Assembly: GCF_014646135.1 (NCBI RefSeq)
Contig: NZ_BMMW01000004.1
Span: 1-64,000 of the forward strand
DNA length: 64,000 nt
Source: Nocardia camponoti
Lineage (GTDB): Bacteria; Actinomycetota; Actinomycetes; Mycobacteriales; Mycobacteriaceae
Direction: 5' to 3'
This document shows, one piece after another, positions 9,918 through 17,584 of this stretch (positions are counted from its first letter, which is position 1; each line of letters opens with the position of its first letter). The notes below the pieces were generated by a model. The model ran no database searches. It was not told the origin of the DNA and saw only the letters and a list, made by a program, of their open reading frames with translations. The position numbers and the translations under genes are program-made.

Positions 9918-10561
9918 TGACGTTCGAGCAGGATCTGCTCGGCCTCGACGGGGGTGCACCTAAACGCGGTGCGAACAGCTTCGATGGCGCGCGCACGGTC
10001 GCCGTCGAGGAACAGGTGGTCGATTTCAGCCCATTGCTCCGCGGTGGGTGGCGCGACGGAAAGATCGAGGACGCGCTCAAGACGCGCCCACATCTGTTGC
10101 ACCACTGGATCTTCAGCGAGCAGCGGACCAAGGTGCGCTTTGAACGAGGCGTGCTCGGTGCGGTACATGCCCATCCACGCACTGTCGGGCGGACTGGCCT
10201 CGGCGTTGGCCGTGCGGTCGGCCAATTTTAGGATCACGGCGGGCGGGTACGCGACGATCTTGGTGTAGGCGTCGAGCACACGCGCTTTACGGTCGGGGCC
10301 AACGCCGGTGACGGCCCACACTAGGTCGACAACCTCACGGCCGAACCGGGATTCGACTTCCTCGTAGGTGACCGGGGTGTCTTCAATAACGTCGTGAAGC
10401 CACGCGGCGGCACCGTGCGCACCGGCGTACCCGAAATCGGCAAGCACCCCGCGCACTGCCTTGAGGTGATGTTGGTACGGGTATTGCCCGTAGCGCTGAT
10501 CACCATGCGCCGCGATCGCGAATTCGCGTGCCCGCACTTCTGTTTCCGCGTTGACCTCCAC
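9914..10561 (-). CDS. HD-domain metal-dependent phosphohydrolase
   Basis: A roughly 215-residue protein with HD-domain features: HLKAVRGVL, the HD pair in AAWLHDVIEDT, and ILKLADRTANAEA. It resembles small RelA/SpoT-type hydrolase (MESH1-like) or YfbR-type HD proteins, so a nucleotide or (p)ppGpp substrate is possible but not shown. The start is uncertain because several GTG codons lie in a row at 10561-10567. The one chosen has a G-rich ribosome site 7 bases upstream. It is divergent from the nitronate monooxygenase gene. Confidence 0.75.
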   Translation of the reverse strand: MEVNAETEVRAREFAIAAHGDQRYGQYPYQHHLKAVRGVLADFGYAGAHGAAAWLHDVIEDTPVTYEEVESRFGREVVDLVWAVTGVGPDRKARVLDAYTKIVAYPPAVILKLADRTANAEASPPDSAWMGMYRTEHASFKAHLGPLLAEDPVVQQMWARLERVLDLSVAPPTAEQWAEIDHLFLDGDRARAIEAVRTAFRCTPVEAEQILLERH

Positions 10562-10734
10562 CACCACACCCCCACTTGTCGAGTAGCTCCGCTGTGTTGT
10601 CGACCATAGCCCAGCACACCGACAAGTTTCAGAAATCGTCCCTACGCTGGGCATATTCGACACCATCAAGCACGCGACTACCGTTGTCGGCGGACCTAAG
10701 TCGAATGCGCGACGAAGAGAACAGGAGTCGACGG

Positions 10735-11682
10735 TTGGGTGCGAATGAGGCAGCTGATTCAGCGTTGGCGACCGCGTGGTCGCGCGAGCTCGGTCTTCAC
10801 GTTCCCATCGTGAACGCGCCGATGGGCGGGGCCGCTGGCGGACGACTTGCCACCGCGGTCACCAATGCGGGCGGTTTCGGGATGATCGGCATGGGGAGCG
10901 CGGGATCGGTGCAAGCGCTAGAACGAGAGTTGACGGAACTCAAAACCGACCGATTCGGGATCGGCCTCGTCGACTGGGTGCGTCGCCGCGAAACTGGGCT
11001 GCTCGAAACCGCGATTAACGCGAAACCAGCGCTGATCTCGGTGAGTTTTGCCGACAACTTCGACTGGGTCGAATCGGTAAGGGACGCGGGCATTCTCACC
11101 GCGACGCAGGTCTACGACGTACCAAGCGCGCATCGCGCCCAAGACGCTGGCGTCGACGTGCTTGTCGCGCGCGGCAGCGAGGGCGGTGGTCATGGCGCTG
11201 ACCGCGTCGCGCTCATGCCACTGCTCGACGCGGTCCTGGAAATCGCGACAGTGCCGGTACTCGCTGCGGGCGGGATCGGCTCGGGTCGCTCGCTCGCGGC
11301 AGTACTCGCGGCGGGAGCCAGTGGCGCGTGGGTTGGCACCGCGCTGGCTGCGGCAACCGAGTCGCTGCTGCCCGAATTCGCACGACTTGCCATGCTCGCC
11401 GCCGATTCCGCGAGCACCACATCAACCACCGCGTTCGATGCCGCGCTTGACCTGCCGTGGCCCGTCGAATATCCCGCTCGCGTGCTGCGCAACGACTTCA
11501 CCGAACAACCGCTGCCGACCGAGGTACTCCGCGCTGCCATCGCCGCCGACGACCCGCGCTTTGCCCCGGTCGACGCAGGCCAAGGCGTTGGCCTGGTAAC
11601 CCACATCGAATCCGCAGCCACCGTCATCGACCGGATGTGCACCAGCGCCGCCCACTTACTGACCCGAAACCGCCCCGACTAG
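10735..11682 (+). CDS. nitronate monooxygenase / 2-nitropropane dioxygenase family flavoprotein
   Basis: A 315-residue TIM-barrel FMN enzyme. Family features are PIVNAPMGGAAGG at the N-terminus, VLVARGSEGGGHG and VLAAGGIGSGRSLAAVLAAGA (phosphate-binding). It would oxidise alkyl nitronates such as propionate-3-nitronate. The TTG at 10735 has AGGAG seven bases upstream and gives the normal N-terminus; the in-frame ATG at 10705 has no ribosome site. It is transcribed towards glnA1, with a shared hairpin between them. Confidence 0.82.
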   Translation: MGANEAADSALATAWSRELGLHVPIVNAPMGGAAGGRLATAVTNAGGFGMIGMGSAGSVQALERELTELKTDRFGIGLVDWVRRRETGLLETAINAKPALISVSFADNFDWVESVRDAGILTATQVYDVPSAHRAQDAGVDVLVARGSEGGGHGADRVALMPLLDAVLEIATVPVLAAGGIGSGRSLAAVLAAGASGAWVGTALAAATESLLPEFARLAMLAADSASTTSTTAFDAALDLPWPVEYPARVLRNDFTEQPLPTEVLRAAIAADDPRFAPVDAGQGVGLVTHIESAATVIDRMCTSAAHLLTRNRPD

Positions 11683-11698
11683 GGCCCGAAATGCGAAA

Positions 11699-11726
11699 CG
11701 CCCGCCCCCAGGAAGGGGACGGGCGC
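11699..11726. terminator. hairpin between nitronate monooxygenase and glnA1
   Basis: CGCCCGCCCC pairs with GGGGACGGGCG around a short loop to form a G+C-rich hairpin between two converging genes. It can serve either strand. There is no strong U tract, as is usual in high-G+C actinobacteria. Confidence 0.6.
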
Positions 11727-11761
11727 TTGACGCTACCGACGAGCGGCGAGTGTTTTACGAC

Positions 11762-13198
11762 TTAGACGTCGTAGTACAGCTCGAACTCGTACGGGTGCGG
11801 ACGCAGGTTCACCGGCGCGATTTCGTTCTCACGCTTGAGGTTGATCCAGGTCTCGATGAGGTCGGGGGTGAACACGTTGCCCTCGGTGAGGTAATCGTGG
11901 TCGGCCTCAAGGTTGTCGATAACCGTGGCCAGGCTGGTGGGGGCCTGCGGGATGTTCTTGGCCTCCTCGGGCGGCAGCTCGTAGAGGTCCTTGTCGACCG
12001 GAGCCAGCGGCTCGATCTTGTTCTTGATGCCGTCAAGGCCAGCCATCATCATGGCGGCGAAGGCCAGGTACGGGTTGCCCGAGGAGTCCGGCGCGCGGAA
12101 CTCGATGCGCTTGGCCTTCGGGTTGTTGCCCGTGACCGGGATACGCACGGCAGCCGAACGGTTGCGCTGCGAGTACACCAGGTTGATGGGGGCCTCGTAG
12201 CCCGGCACCAGACGGTGGTACGAGTTGACGGTCGGGTTGGTGAACGCCAGCAGCGACGGCGCGTGGTGCAGGATGCCGCCGATGTAGTGACGCGCCAGGT
12301 CCGACAGACCGCCGTAGCCAGCCTCGTCGTGGAACAGCGGCTTGCCGTCCTTCCACAGCGACTGGTGCACGTGCATGCCCGAGCCGTTGTCACCGAACAG
12401 CGGCTTCGGCATGAAGGTGACCGACTTGCCGGCCTTCCACGCGGTGTTCTTCACGATGTACTTGAACAGCTGCAGGTCGTCCGCCGCGGAAAGCAGCGTG
12501 CCGAACTTGTAGTTGATCTCGGCCTGACCGGCGGTGCCGACCTCGTGGTGGCCACGCTCAAGCTCGAAGCCCGCGTTCTGCAGGTTGGTCGAGATCTCGT
12601 CGCGCAGGTCGACGTAGTGGTCGTACGGGGCGACGGGGAAGTAGCCACCCTTGTTGCGGACCTTGTAGCCGAGGTTGCGGCTGCCGTCCGGGTTGAACTC
12701 CTTGCCGGTGTTCCACGAGCCCGAGACCGACTCGATCTCGTAGAACGAGCCGTTCATGCCCGAGCCGTAACGGATGCCGTCGAAGATGTAGAACTCGGCC
12801 TCGGCACCGAAGTACGCGGTGTCGGCGATGCCGGTGCTGCGCAGGTACTCCTCGGCCTTACGCGCGATGTTGCGCGGGTCGCGCGAGTACGCCTCACGGG
12901 TGAACGGGTCGTGCACGAAGAAGTTCAGGTTCAGCGTCTTGGCCGCGCGGAAGGGGTCGATACGCGCGGTGCTGAAGTCGGGGAGCAGGAGCATGTCCGA
13001 CTCGTCGATCGACTGGAAGCCACGCACCGAGGAGCCGTCGAACGCCAGGCCTTCTTCAGCCAGGTCGGCGGTGAACGCCTTGGCCGGGATCGAGAAGTGC
13101 TGCTGGACGCCGGGAAGGTCCGAGAAGCGGATATCGACGTATTCGATGTCCTCTTCCTTGATGTACTGGATGACCTCTTCGGCCGTGCTGAACGTCAC
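11762..13198 (-). CDS. glnA1: glutamine synthetase type I-beta
   Basis: A 478-residue ATP-dependent glutamate-ammonia ligase, the central nitrogen-assimilation enzyme and a dodecamer in the family. Visible motifs are DGSSVRGFQ, FMPKPLFGDNGSGMH, NRSAAVRIP and the adenylylation site Tyr406 in KDLYELPPEEAKN. Length and Tyr number equal those of M. tuberculosis GlnA1. The GTG start has AAGGAG just upstream. A well-formed GlnR double box lies about 110 bases upstream. Activity should be modulated by the GlnE encoded at 24210-27224. Confidence 0.97.
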   Translation of the reverse strand: MTFSTAEEVIQYIKEEDIEYVDIRFSDLPGVQQHFSIPAKAFTADLAEEGLAFDGSSVRGFQSIDESDMLLLPDFSTARIDPFRAAKTLNLNFFVHDPFTREAYSRDPRNIARKAEEYLRSTGIADTAYFGAEAEFYIFDGIRYGSGMNGSFYEIESVSGSWNTGKEFNPDGSRNLGYKVRNKGGYFPVAPYDHYVDLRDEISTNLQNAGFELERGHHEVGTAGQAEINYKFGTLLSAADDLQLFKYIVKNTAWKAGKSVTFMPKPLFGDNGSGMHVHQSLWKDGKPLFHDEAGYGGLSDLARHYIGGILHHAPSLLAFTNPTVNSYHRLVPGYEAPINLVYSQRNRSAAVRIPVTGNNPKAKRIEFRAPDSSGNPYLAFAAMMMAGLDGIKNKIEPLAPVDKDLYELPPEEAKNIPQAPTSLATVIDNLEADHDYLTEGNVFTPDLIETWINLKRENEIAPVNLRPHPYEFELYYDV

Positions 13199-13308
13199 TT
13201 GTTCTCCTTACGGATCGGTTCCCAGCCAGTCACGATACTGGCCCTTCTCGTACGACCTGCAGCAGCCGCTACGAGGGGTTCGTCGCGACCTGACGCTAAG
13301 GATTCGCT

Positions 13309-13346
13309 GTTTCCCAGCAGTCAAGGCTGTGTTTCGCCAGTGTTAC
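13309..13346 (-). promoter_or_regulatory. GlnR double box upstream of glnA1
   Basis: On the minus strand the order is GTAAC-N6-GAAAC-N6-TTGAC-N6-GAAAC, with each spacer exactly six bases. This fits the actinobacterial GlnR consensus gTnAC-N6-GaAAC repeated twice (three boxes perfect, one TTGAC variant). It predicts nitrogen-limitation control of glnA1 by GlnR, which is not encoded in this window. Confidence 0.85.
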
Positions 13347-13486
13347 GCGTGCGAGGAAGTAGGTGATGCCAACCACCTCAACGCGAGCTGCATCGCCCAT
13401 CCTGCCATCCCCCCGTCGACCGCACTCACCTGAGCACCACTTATGCGGTTTCAGCCTGGTAACCGGCCGCCTCTATCCTGGGAGGC

Positions 13487-13942
13487 ATGGCACGCATTAC
13501 CGGCACTTGGCTAACGGGACCGCCGACCGATTCGGGCGACTCGGAAGCGCCGGGTTACCGAGGCGAGTTGTACGGACTCCCGCGCGAAGGGGTTGGGTCG
13601 CTCGCGTCCAGCGGTCGTCGCGTTGGCGCGCTGTTTCTCGACTGGTTCATCGGCGTCGGCGTCGCCGCGGTCATTGTTGGCGGCTTCGGTTCGTCGACGG
13701 TGCCGCTGCTGTGCTGGTTCGTGATCGGCGTTATCGCGGTCACGCTGTTCGGCTTCACGCCCGGCCAGTACTTCCTCAAGCTGCGCGTTGGGCGCATCGA
13801 CGCGAACGCGCCGGTCGGTTTCGTCCGCGCGCTGGCCCGTCAGGTGCTCATCGTTTTCGTCGTCCCCGCACTGTTCACCGACGCTGACGGTCGCGGCATG
13901 CACGACCGCGCGACCGGAACCGCGCTCGTCATCGCGCGCTAA
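13487..13942 (+). CDS. RDD-family membrane protein
   Basis: A 151-residue protein with a short cytoplasmic N-terminus, then ASSGRRVGALFLDWFIG, which is the RDD-type first helix with Arg and Asp. Two further hydrophobic segments follow, including LKLRVGRIDA after the second. The function is unknown. It corresponds by position and type to Rv2219A beside M. tuberculosis glnA1. GGGAGG lies just before the ATG. It converges on the DUF4191 gene with a strong hairpin between. Confidence 0.8.
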   Translation: MARITGTWLTGPPTDSGDSEAPGYRGELYGLPREGVGSLASSGRRVGALFLDWFIGVGVAAVIVGGFGSSTVPLLCWFVIGVIAVTLFGFTPGQYFLKLRVGRIDANAPVGFVRALARQVLIVFVVPALFTDADGRGMHDRATGTALVIAR

Positions 13943-13956
13943 CGCGACCAAACAAC

Positions 13957-13992
13957 TCCGGCCCGTACTCGACGATGCGAGTACGGGCCGGA
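13957..13992. terminator. bidirectional terminator hairpin
   Basis: A perfect 15-bp stem (13957-13971 with 13978-13992) with a 6-base loop lies between the converging RDD and DUF4191 genes. The right side is followed by AAACGTTTG and the left is preceded by AACAAC. It probably ends both transcripts. Confidence 0.75.
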
Positions 13993-14011
13993 AACGTTTG
14001 AAGCGGCGGGC

Positions 14012-14755
14012 TCAGCGGCGACGGATCGCGCGCTGCATGCCGCGGACCTTGGCACCGGCGGGCATCGGGCCCTTCGGCATGGCAGGACCGTTGCGCGACG
14101 ACAGCGCGTTGAGCTTGCCTTCGAGCTGGTCGATGCGCTTGGCGTCGATGTTGCGCGGGAGCTTGGTGAGGTGACGCTGAAGGTCCTTGAGCGCGACCTC
14201 GCCTTCCCCATTACCGATGACGACTTCGTAGATCGGGGTGTCGCCAACGAGACGCGACGTGCGCTTCTTCTCCTGCGCGACCAGCGAACGGACCCGCTGC
14301 GGCGACCCTTCGGCGACGAAGATCACGCCGGGCAGACCGATGACGCGGTGCACGGCGTCGAGCTGCGTTGTCGCGGCGACACCCTTCGACACGCGCCACT
14401 TGCCCTGCAGGTTGTCGAGCACCCACGCACCCGCGCCGGGCTGCCCTTCGGCCTGCTTGTAGACGTTCTTCTGCACGCGCCGACCGAAGATGATGAAGGC
14501 GAGCAGCACACCGAGCAGCAGCCCGAGCGGCAGGAAGAACCACTGCAACCCGAAGATCAAGCCGACGAGGAACAAGATCACCGTCGCGCCGACGAGCGCG
14601 CCAATCATCAACGGCAGCAGCGCCTTGTCCTGCTTGCGCTGCATGTTGAACGCTTGCCAGAGCTGCTGTCGCCGCTCGCGCGATGCCTGCTTGCGCCGCG
14701 CTTTGGCCTCAGCCTTGTCTTCCTTCGACGGCTTTCCGCCCTTGCCAACTGCCAT
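14012..14755 (-). CDS. DUF4191 membrane protein
   Basis: A 247-residue protein with a Lys/Arg/Glu-rich N-terminus (residues 1-45), two closely spaced transmembrane helices (about 47-95, separated by FGLQW) and a soluble C-terminal domain with GVAATTQLDAVHRV and GLPGVIFVAEG. It matches the actinobacterial DUF4191 family (Rv2219 type), whose function is unknown. The start follows a TAAGCT -10 by six bases, so a leaderless mRNA is likely. In M. tuberculosis the orthologue also sits beside glnA1. Confidence 0.82.
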   Translation of the reverse strand: MAVGKGGKPSKEDKAEAKARRKQASRERRQQLWQAFNMQRKQDKALLPLMIGALVGATVILFLVGLIFGLQWFFLPLGLLLGVLLAFIIFGRRVQKNVYKQAEGQPGAGAWVLDNLQGKWRVSKGVAATTQLDAVHRVIGLPGVIFVAEGSPQRVRSLVAQEKKRTSRLVGDTPIYEVVIGNGEGEVALKDLQRHLTKLPRNIDAKRIDQLEGKLNALSSRNGPAMPKGPMPAGAKVRGMQRAIRRR

Positions 14756-14761
14756 AGCGCC

Positions 14762-14767
14762 AGCTTA
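14762..14767 (-). promoter_or_regulatory. -10 element, leaderless start of DUF4191 gene
   Basis: TAAGCT on the minus strand ends six bases before the ATG at 14755. No Shine-Dalgarno site is present. Transcription is expected to begin at or next to the start codon. Confidence 0.6.
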
Positions 14768-14860
14768 GATGGCGCACCCGCGAGCGCGCGGACCGCATGA
14801 CACTCCGAGCAGGAATTGGGCGATTCTCCCGCGTTTCCGGCGAAGCGTCGCCGTCGCGAC

Positions 14861-14866
14861 CACAAT
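14861..14866 (+). promoter_or_regulatory. -10 element, leaderless start of M20 peptidase
   Basis: CACAAT lies seven bases before the ATG at 14874 with no ribosome site. It favours 14874 over ATG 14865, which overlaps the hexamer. Confidence 0.45.
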
Positions 14867-14873
14867 GGCACAG

Positions 14874-16271
14874 ATGCGTCCAACGAATCTTTCGCCCGTG
14901 ACCGACGGCGTCGATGACGACGTCGCCGAACGTCTCGCGCGGGCGTTGCGCTGTGTGACGGTGTCGACCGAAGAGCCTGGCACCACCGCCGACGCGGCGT
15001 TTGTCGAACTCGCCGAGCATCTCACGACCGCGTTTCCGCTGGTCCACGCGAAATTGGCGTTGCTGCCGTTTGGGCACAGCAGGCTTTATCGCTGGGACGG
15101 CGTCGATGACGGGCAGGCGGCGGCGATCTTGCTCGCGCATCAAGACGTTGTCCCGGTCGATGATCTCGCAGGCTGGACACATCCCCCGTTTGCTGGCGTT
15201 GTCGACGACGAGTTCATCTGGGGACGCGGCGCGATCGATGACAAGAGCCGCGTGCTCGCGCTGCTGGAAGCCATCGAATGGGCGCTCGCCGAGGGGCTCA
15301 CGCCACGTCGCACGATCTACCTCGCGTTCGGCCACGACGAGGAAGTATTCGGCGACGACGGCGCGGTGCGGATGGCGAACTACCTGCGCGACGAAGGCGT
15401 ACACGCCGACCTGCTGCTCGACGAAGGCGGCGCGATCACCACCGGGCTCGTTGACGGCGTCGACCGCCCGGTCGCGACCATCATGCTCGGTGAGAAGGGC
15501 TACGCGACGGTTCGACTATCGACGACGGCGACTGGCGGCCACTCATCGATGCCCGGTCGAGAAACCGCCGTCGGCCGACTAGCCCGCGCGGTCGCTGCCG
15601 TGCAGGACCACCCGATGCCGGTTCGGATGACGCCCATCGTCGGCGAGATGCTCAGTCGCGTACGCGGCGCGCTCGCCCAGCCTCGCCGCACGCTGCTCGC
15701 TCTCACCGAACTACCGCGACTCGCCACGTTGACCGGCCCGCTACTCGCGCGTCTGCTGACAGCGAGCCCGTCGACGGAAGCGCTCGTCCGCACCACAACC
15801 GCGCCGACGGTTATTCGCGGCGGGGTGAAGGCCAACGTGCTGCCGCAACAGGCCGAGGCGCTCGTCAATTTCCGCATCCTGCCTGGTGATTCGATTGCCG
15901 ACGTGCTTGCCCACTGCCACAAGGTGATCGACGATGACCAGATCGCGATCGACCTGGTAGGCGCGTCGTCAGAACCGTCGACGGTCAGCCAACCGGGCCC
16001 GACCTACGACCTCATCGCCGACCTCGCGACCAGCATTGTCGCCGACGCGGTCGCGACGACGGGCCTCGTCCCCGGTGCCACCGACGCACGCCACTACGAA
16101 GGTCTCGCCGACACTCGCTGCAATTTCGCGCCGATCGTGCTCGACGGCACCGACCTCAACCGCATCCACGGCACCGATGAACGAATTTCTCGCCTCAACT
16201 ACGCTCGATTAATCGAGTTCAATCGTCGTTTGCTCGCCGCCCTGGCGACCACACAGACAGGAATGCGATGA
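14874..16271 (+). CDS. M20-family metallopeptidase/deacylase
   Basis: A 465-residue zinc amidohydrolase. M20 features include AAAILLAHQDVVPVD (first zinc ligand and Asp), WGRGAIDDKSRVLALLEAIE, the Glu pair in FGHDEEVFG, and a mammalian-CPG70/ACY1-like GGHSSMPGRET dimerisation region. The substrate (dipeptide, N-acyl amino acid) cannot be told from sequence. The last 4 bases overlap the start of the next hydrolase gene, so the two form an operon. The start was chosen from the -10 spacing. Confidence 0.82.
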   Translation: MRPTNLSPVTDGVDDDVAERLARALRCVTVSTEEPGTTADAAFVELAEHLTTAFPLVHAKLALLPFGHSRLYRWDGVDDGQAAAILLAHQDVVPVDDLAGWTHPPFAGVVDDEFIWGRGAIDDKSRVLALLEAIEWALAEGLTPRRTIYLAFGHDEEVFGDDGAVRMANYLRDEGVHADLLLDEGGAITTGLVDGVDRPVATIMLGEKGYATVRLSTTATGGHSSMPGRETAVGRLARAVAAVQDHPMPVRMTPIVGEMLSRVRGALAQPRRTLLALTELPRLATLTGPLLARLLTASPSTEALVRTTTAPTVIRGGVKANVLPQQAEALVNFRILPGDSIADVLAHCHKVIDDDQIAIDLVGASSEPSTVSQPGPTYDLIADLATSIVADAVATTGLVPGATDARHYEGLADTRCNFAPIVLDGTDLNRIHGTDERISRLNYARLIEFNRRLLAALATTQTGMR

Positions 16272-17104
16272 CCACCGAAACCGGACATTTCCCAGGCAAA
16301 GGCGGTCGAATCGCGTGGCGCGCATGGCAACCCGAAGGGCCTGCGTGCGGCGTGATCGCCCTGTCGCATGGGGTCGCTGAGCATTCGGGTCGCTACGAAC
16401 ATGTCGGTACCGCGCTCGCCGCGCGTGGCTTCGCCGTGTACGCGCTCGACCACCTCGGGCATGGTTTCTCCGGTGGCGCTGTCGCCAATATTGGTTCGAT
16501 GGATTCGGCTGCCGACAACCTCGCGAAGATGCTCGACATCGCATCGGCCGCGCATCCTGACGTGCCTCGGTTCGTGCTTGGCCATTCGATGGGCAGCCTC
16601 GTCGTGCTGCATTTGGCAACGCGCGCGCCGCTGGCCGCCGACGGTGTCGTTGTTTCAGCACCGCCGCTCGACATCGCGGTGGGCAACGCGATTCAACGCG
16701 CGGCCGGACCACTGCTGTCGCGCATCACGCCGAATCTTGGGGTGATCGAACTCGATTCGGTGCTCATCTCGCGCGATCCCGATGTGGTCGCCGCCTACGA
16801 AACCGATCCTCTCGTACATCGCGGCCGACTGCCCGCCCGCACGGCGATGGAAGTTCTGCTGCATGCGGGACTGGTGAAACAGCGGCTCGCGAAACTGTCT
16901 GGGCCGGTCCTCGTGCTGCATGGTGGCCAAGATGGGCTCGCCGCACCGTCGAGTTCTGACGTGATCGAACGCGACGCGCGCTCGGCGGAACTGACCGTGC
17001 TTCGCTACCCGGACCTGTTCCACGAGGTGTTCAACGAACCCGAGCGTGAGCAGGTGATCAGCGACGTTGCCGACTGGCTGACCGCGCATGTTACCCACGG
17101 GTAG
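16268..17104 (+). CDS. alpha/beta hydrolase, monoacylglycerol lipase-like
   Basis: A 278-residue hydrolase of the serine aminopeptidase S33/Hydrolase_4 type. The oxyanion/HG region is LSHGVAEHSGRY, the nucleophile elbow is LGHSMGSLV, and the C-terminal acid and His lie in LHGGQDGLAA and LFHEVFNEPE. That last motif is characteristic of bacterial monoacylglycerol lipases. It is coupled to the upstream M20 gene by an ATGA overlap. No signal peptide is visible. Confidence 0.82.
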   Translation: MTTETGHFPGKGGRIAWRAWQPEGPACGVIALSHGVAEHSGRYEHVGTALAARGFAVYALDHLGHGFSGGAVANIGSMDSAADNLAKMLDIASAAHPDVPRFVLGHSMGSLVVLHLATRAPLAADGVVVSAPPLDIAVGNAIQRAAGPLLSRITPNLGVIELDSVLISRDPDVVAAYETDPLVHRGRLPARTAMEVLLHAGLVKQRLAKLSGPVLVLHGGQDGLAAPSSSDVIERDARSAELTVLRYPDLFHEVFNEPEREQVISDVADWLTAHVTHG

Positions 17105-17107
17105 ACT
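17102..17107 (+). promoter_or_regulatory. -10 element, leaderless start of ribH2
   Basis: TAGACT overlaps the stop codon of the upstream hydrolase and ends six bases before the ATG of the lumazine synthase gene. This suggests that gene has its own leaderless promoter. Confidence 0.5.
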
Positions 17108-17113
17108 CCGGTC

Positions 17114-17581
17114 ATGGGAACCACCGCTACCGGTGCCGTCGCGTTCATTCGCGCGAGCTGGCACAGCTCTATCGTCACCAAGGCCTACGAAGGCTTTCAG
17201 GCTGAGTACGCCACGCTAGGTTTCGACGCCGGCCGCATTGACGTCTTCGACGTGCCCGGCGCGTTCGAGATTCCGTTGCACGCCCAGCGGCTGGCCCGCA
17301 CCGGCCGCTACGACGCGATCGTCGGTGCCGCGCTTGTCGTTGACGGCGGCATTTATCGCCACGATTTCGTCGCGTCCGCGGTGATCGACGGGCTCATGCG
17401 TGTGCAGCTCGACACCGACACCCCGGTGTTCTCGGTCGTGCTCACCCCACATCACTTCCACGAGCACAGCGAGCACGTCGATTACTACACCAACCACTTC
17501 GTGACGAAGGGAGCCGAGGCTGCTCGCGCTGTCGCGAACACCCTCAGCTCCCTGCGGTCGTTGTCGTCGGTCTCGCGTTAG
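17114..17581 (+). CDS. ribH2: type II lumazine synthase (RibH2-like)
   Basis: A 155-residue lumazine synthase, condensing ribityl-aminouracil with dihydroxybutanone phosphate to 6,7-dimethyl-8-ribityllumazine. It contains FDVPGAFEIPLHAQRLARTGRY (split: FDVPGAFEIPLHA then LARTGRYDAIVGAALVVDGG), IYRHDFVASAVIDG and VVLTPHHFHEH. The blocks GGIYRHDFVA and SVVLTPHHFHE are those of the Brucella/Mesorhizobium RibH2 decameric type, not of the ordinary actinobacterial RibH. No other riboflavin gene is nearby, so it is probably a second copy with a specialised role. The start follows a TAGACT -10 by 6 bases; the stop is 3 bases from the convergent peptidase gene. Confidence 0.85.
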   Translation: MGTTATGAVAFIRASWHSSIVTKAYEGFQAEYATLGFDAGRIDVFDVPGAFEIPLHAQRLARTGRYDAIVGAALVVDGGIYRHDFVASAVIDGLMRVQLDTDTPVFSVVLTPHHFHEHSEHVDYYTNHFVTKGAEAARAVANTLSSLRSLSSVSR

Positions 17582-17584
17582 TCC

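Noticed and set aside
11750..13366. A 538-codon open frame opposite glnA1
   Set aside because: Mirror frame of a certain gene; Val/Arg/Asp-rich composition without motifs, and it would read through the glnA1 promoter and GlnR box.
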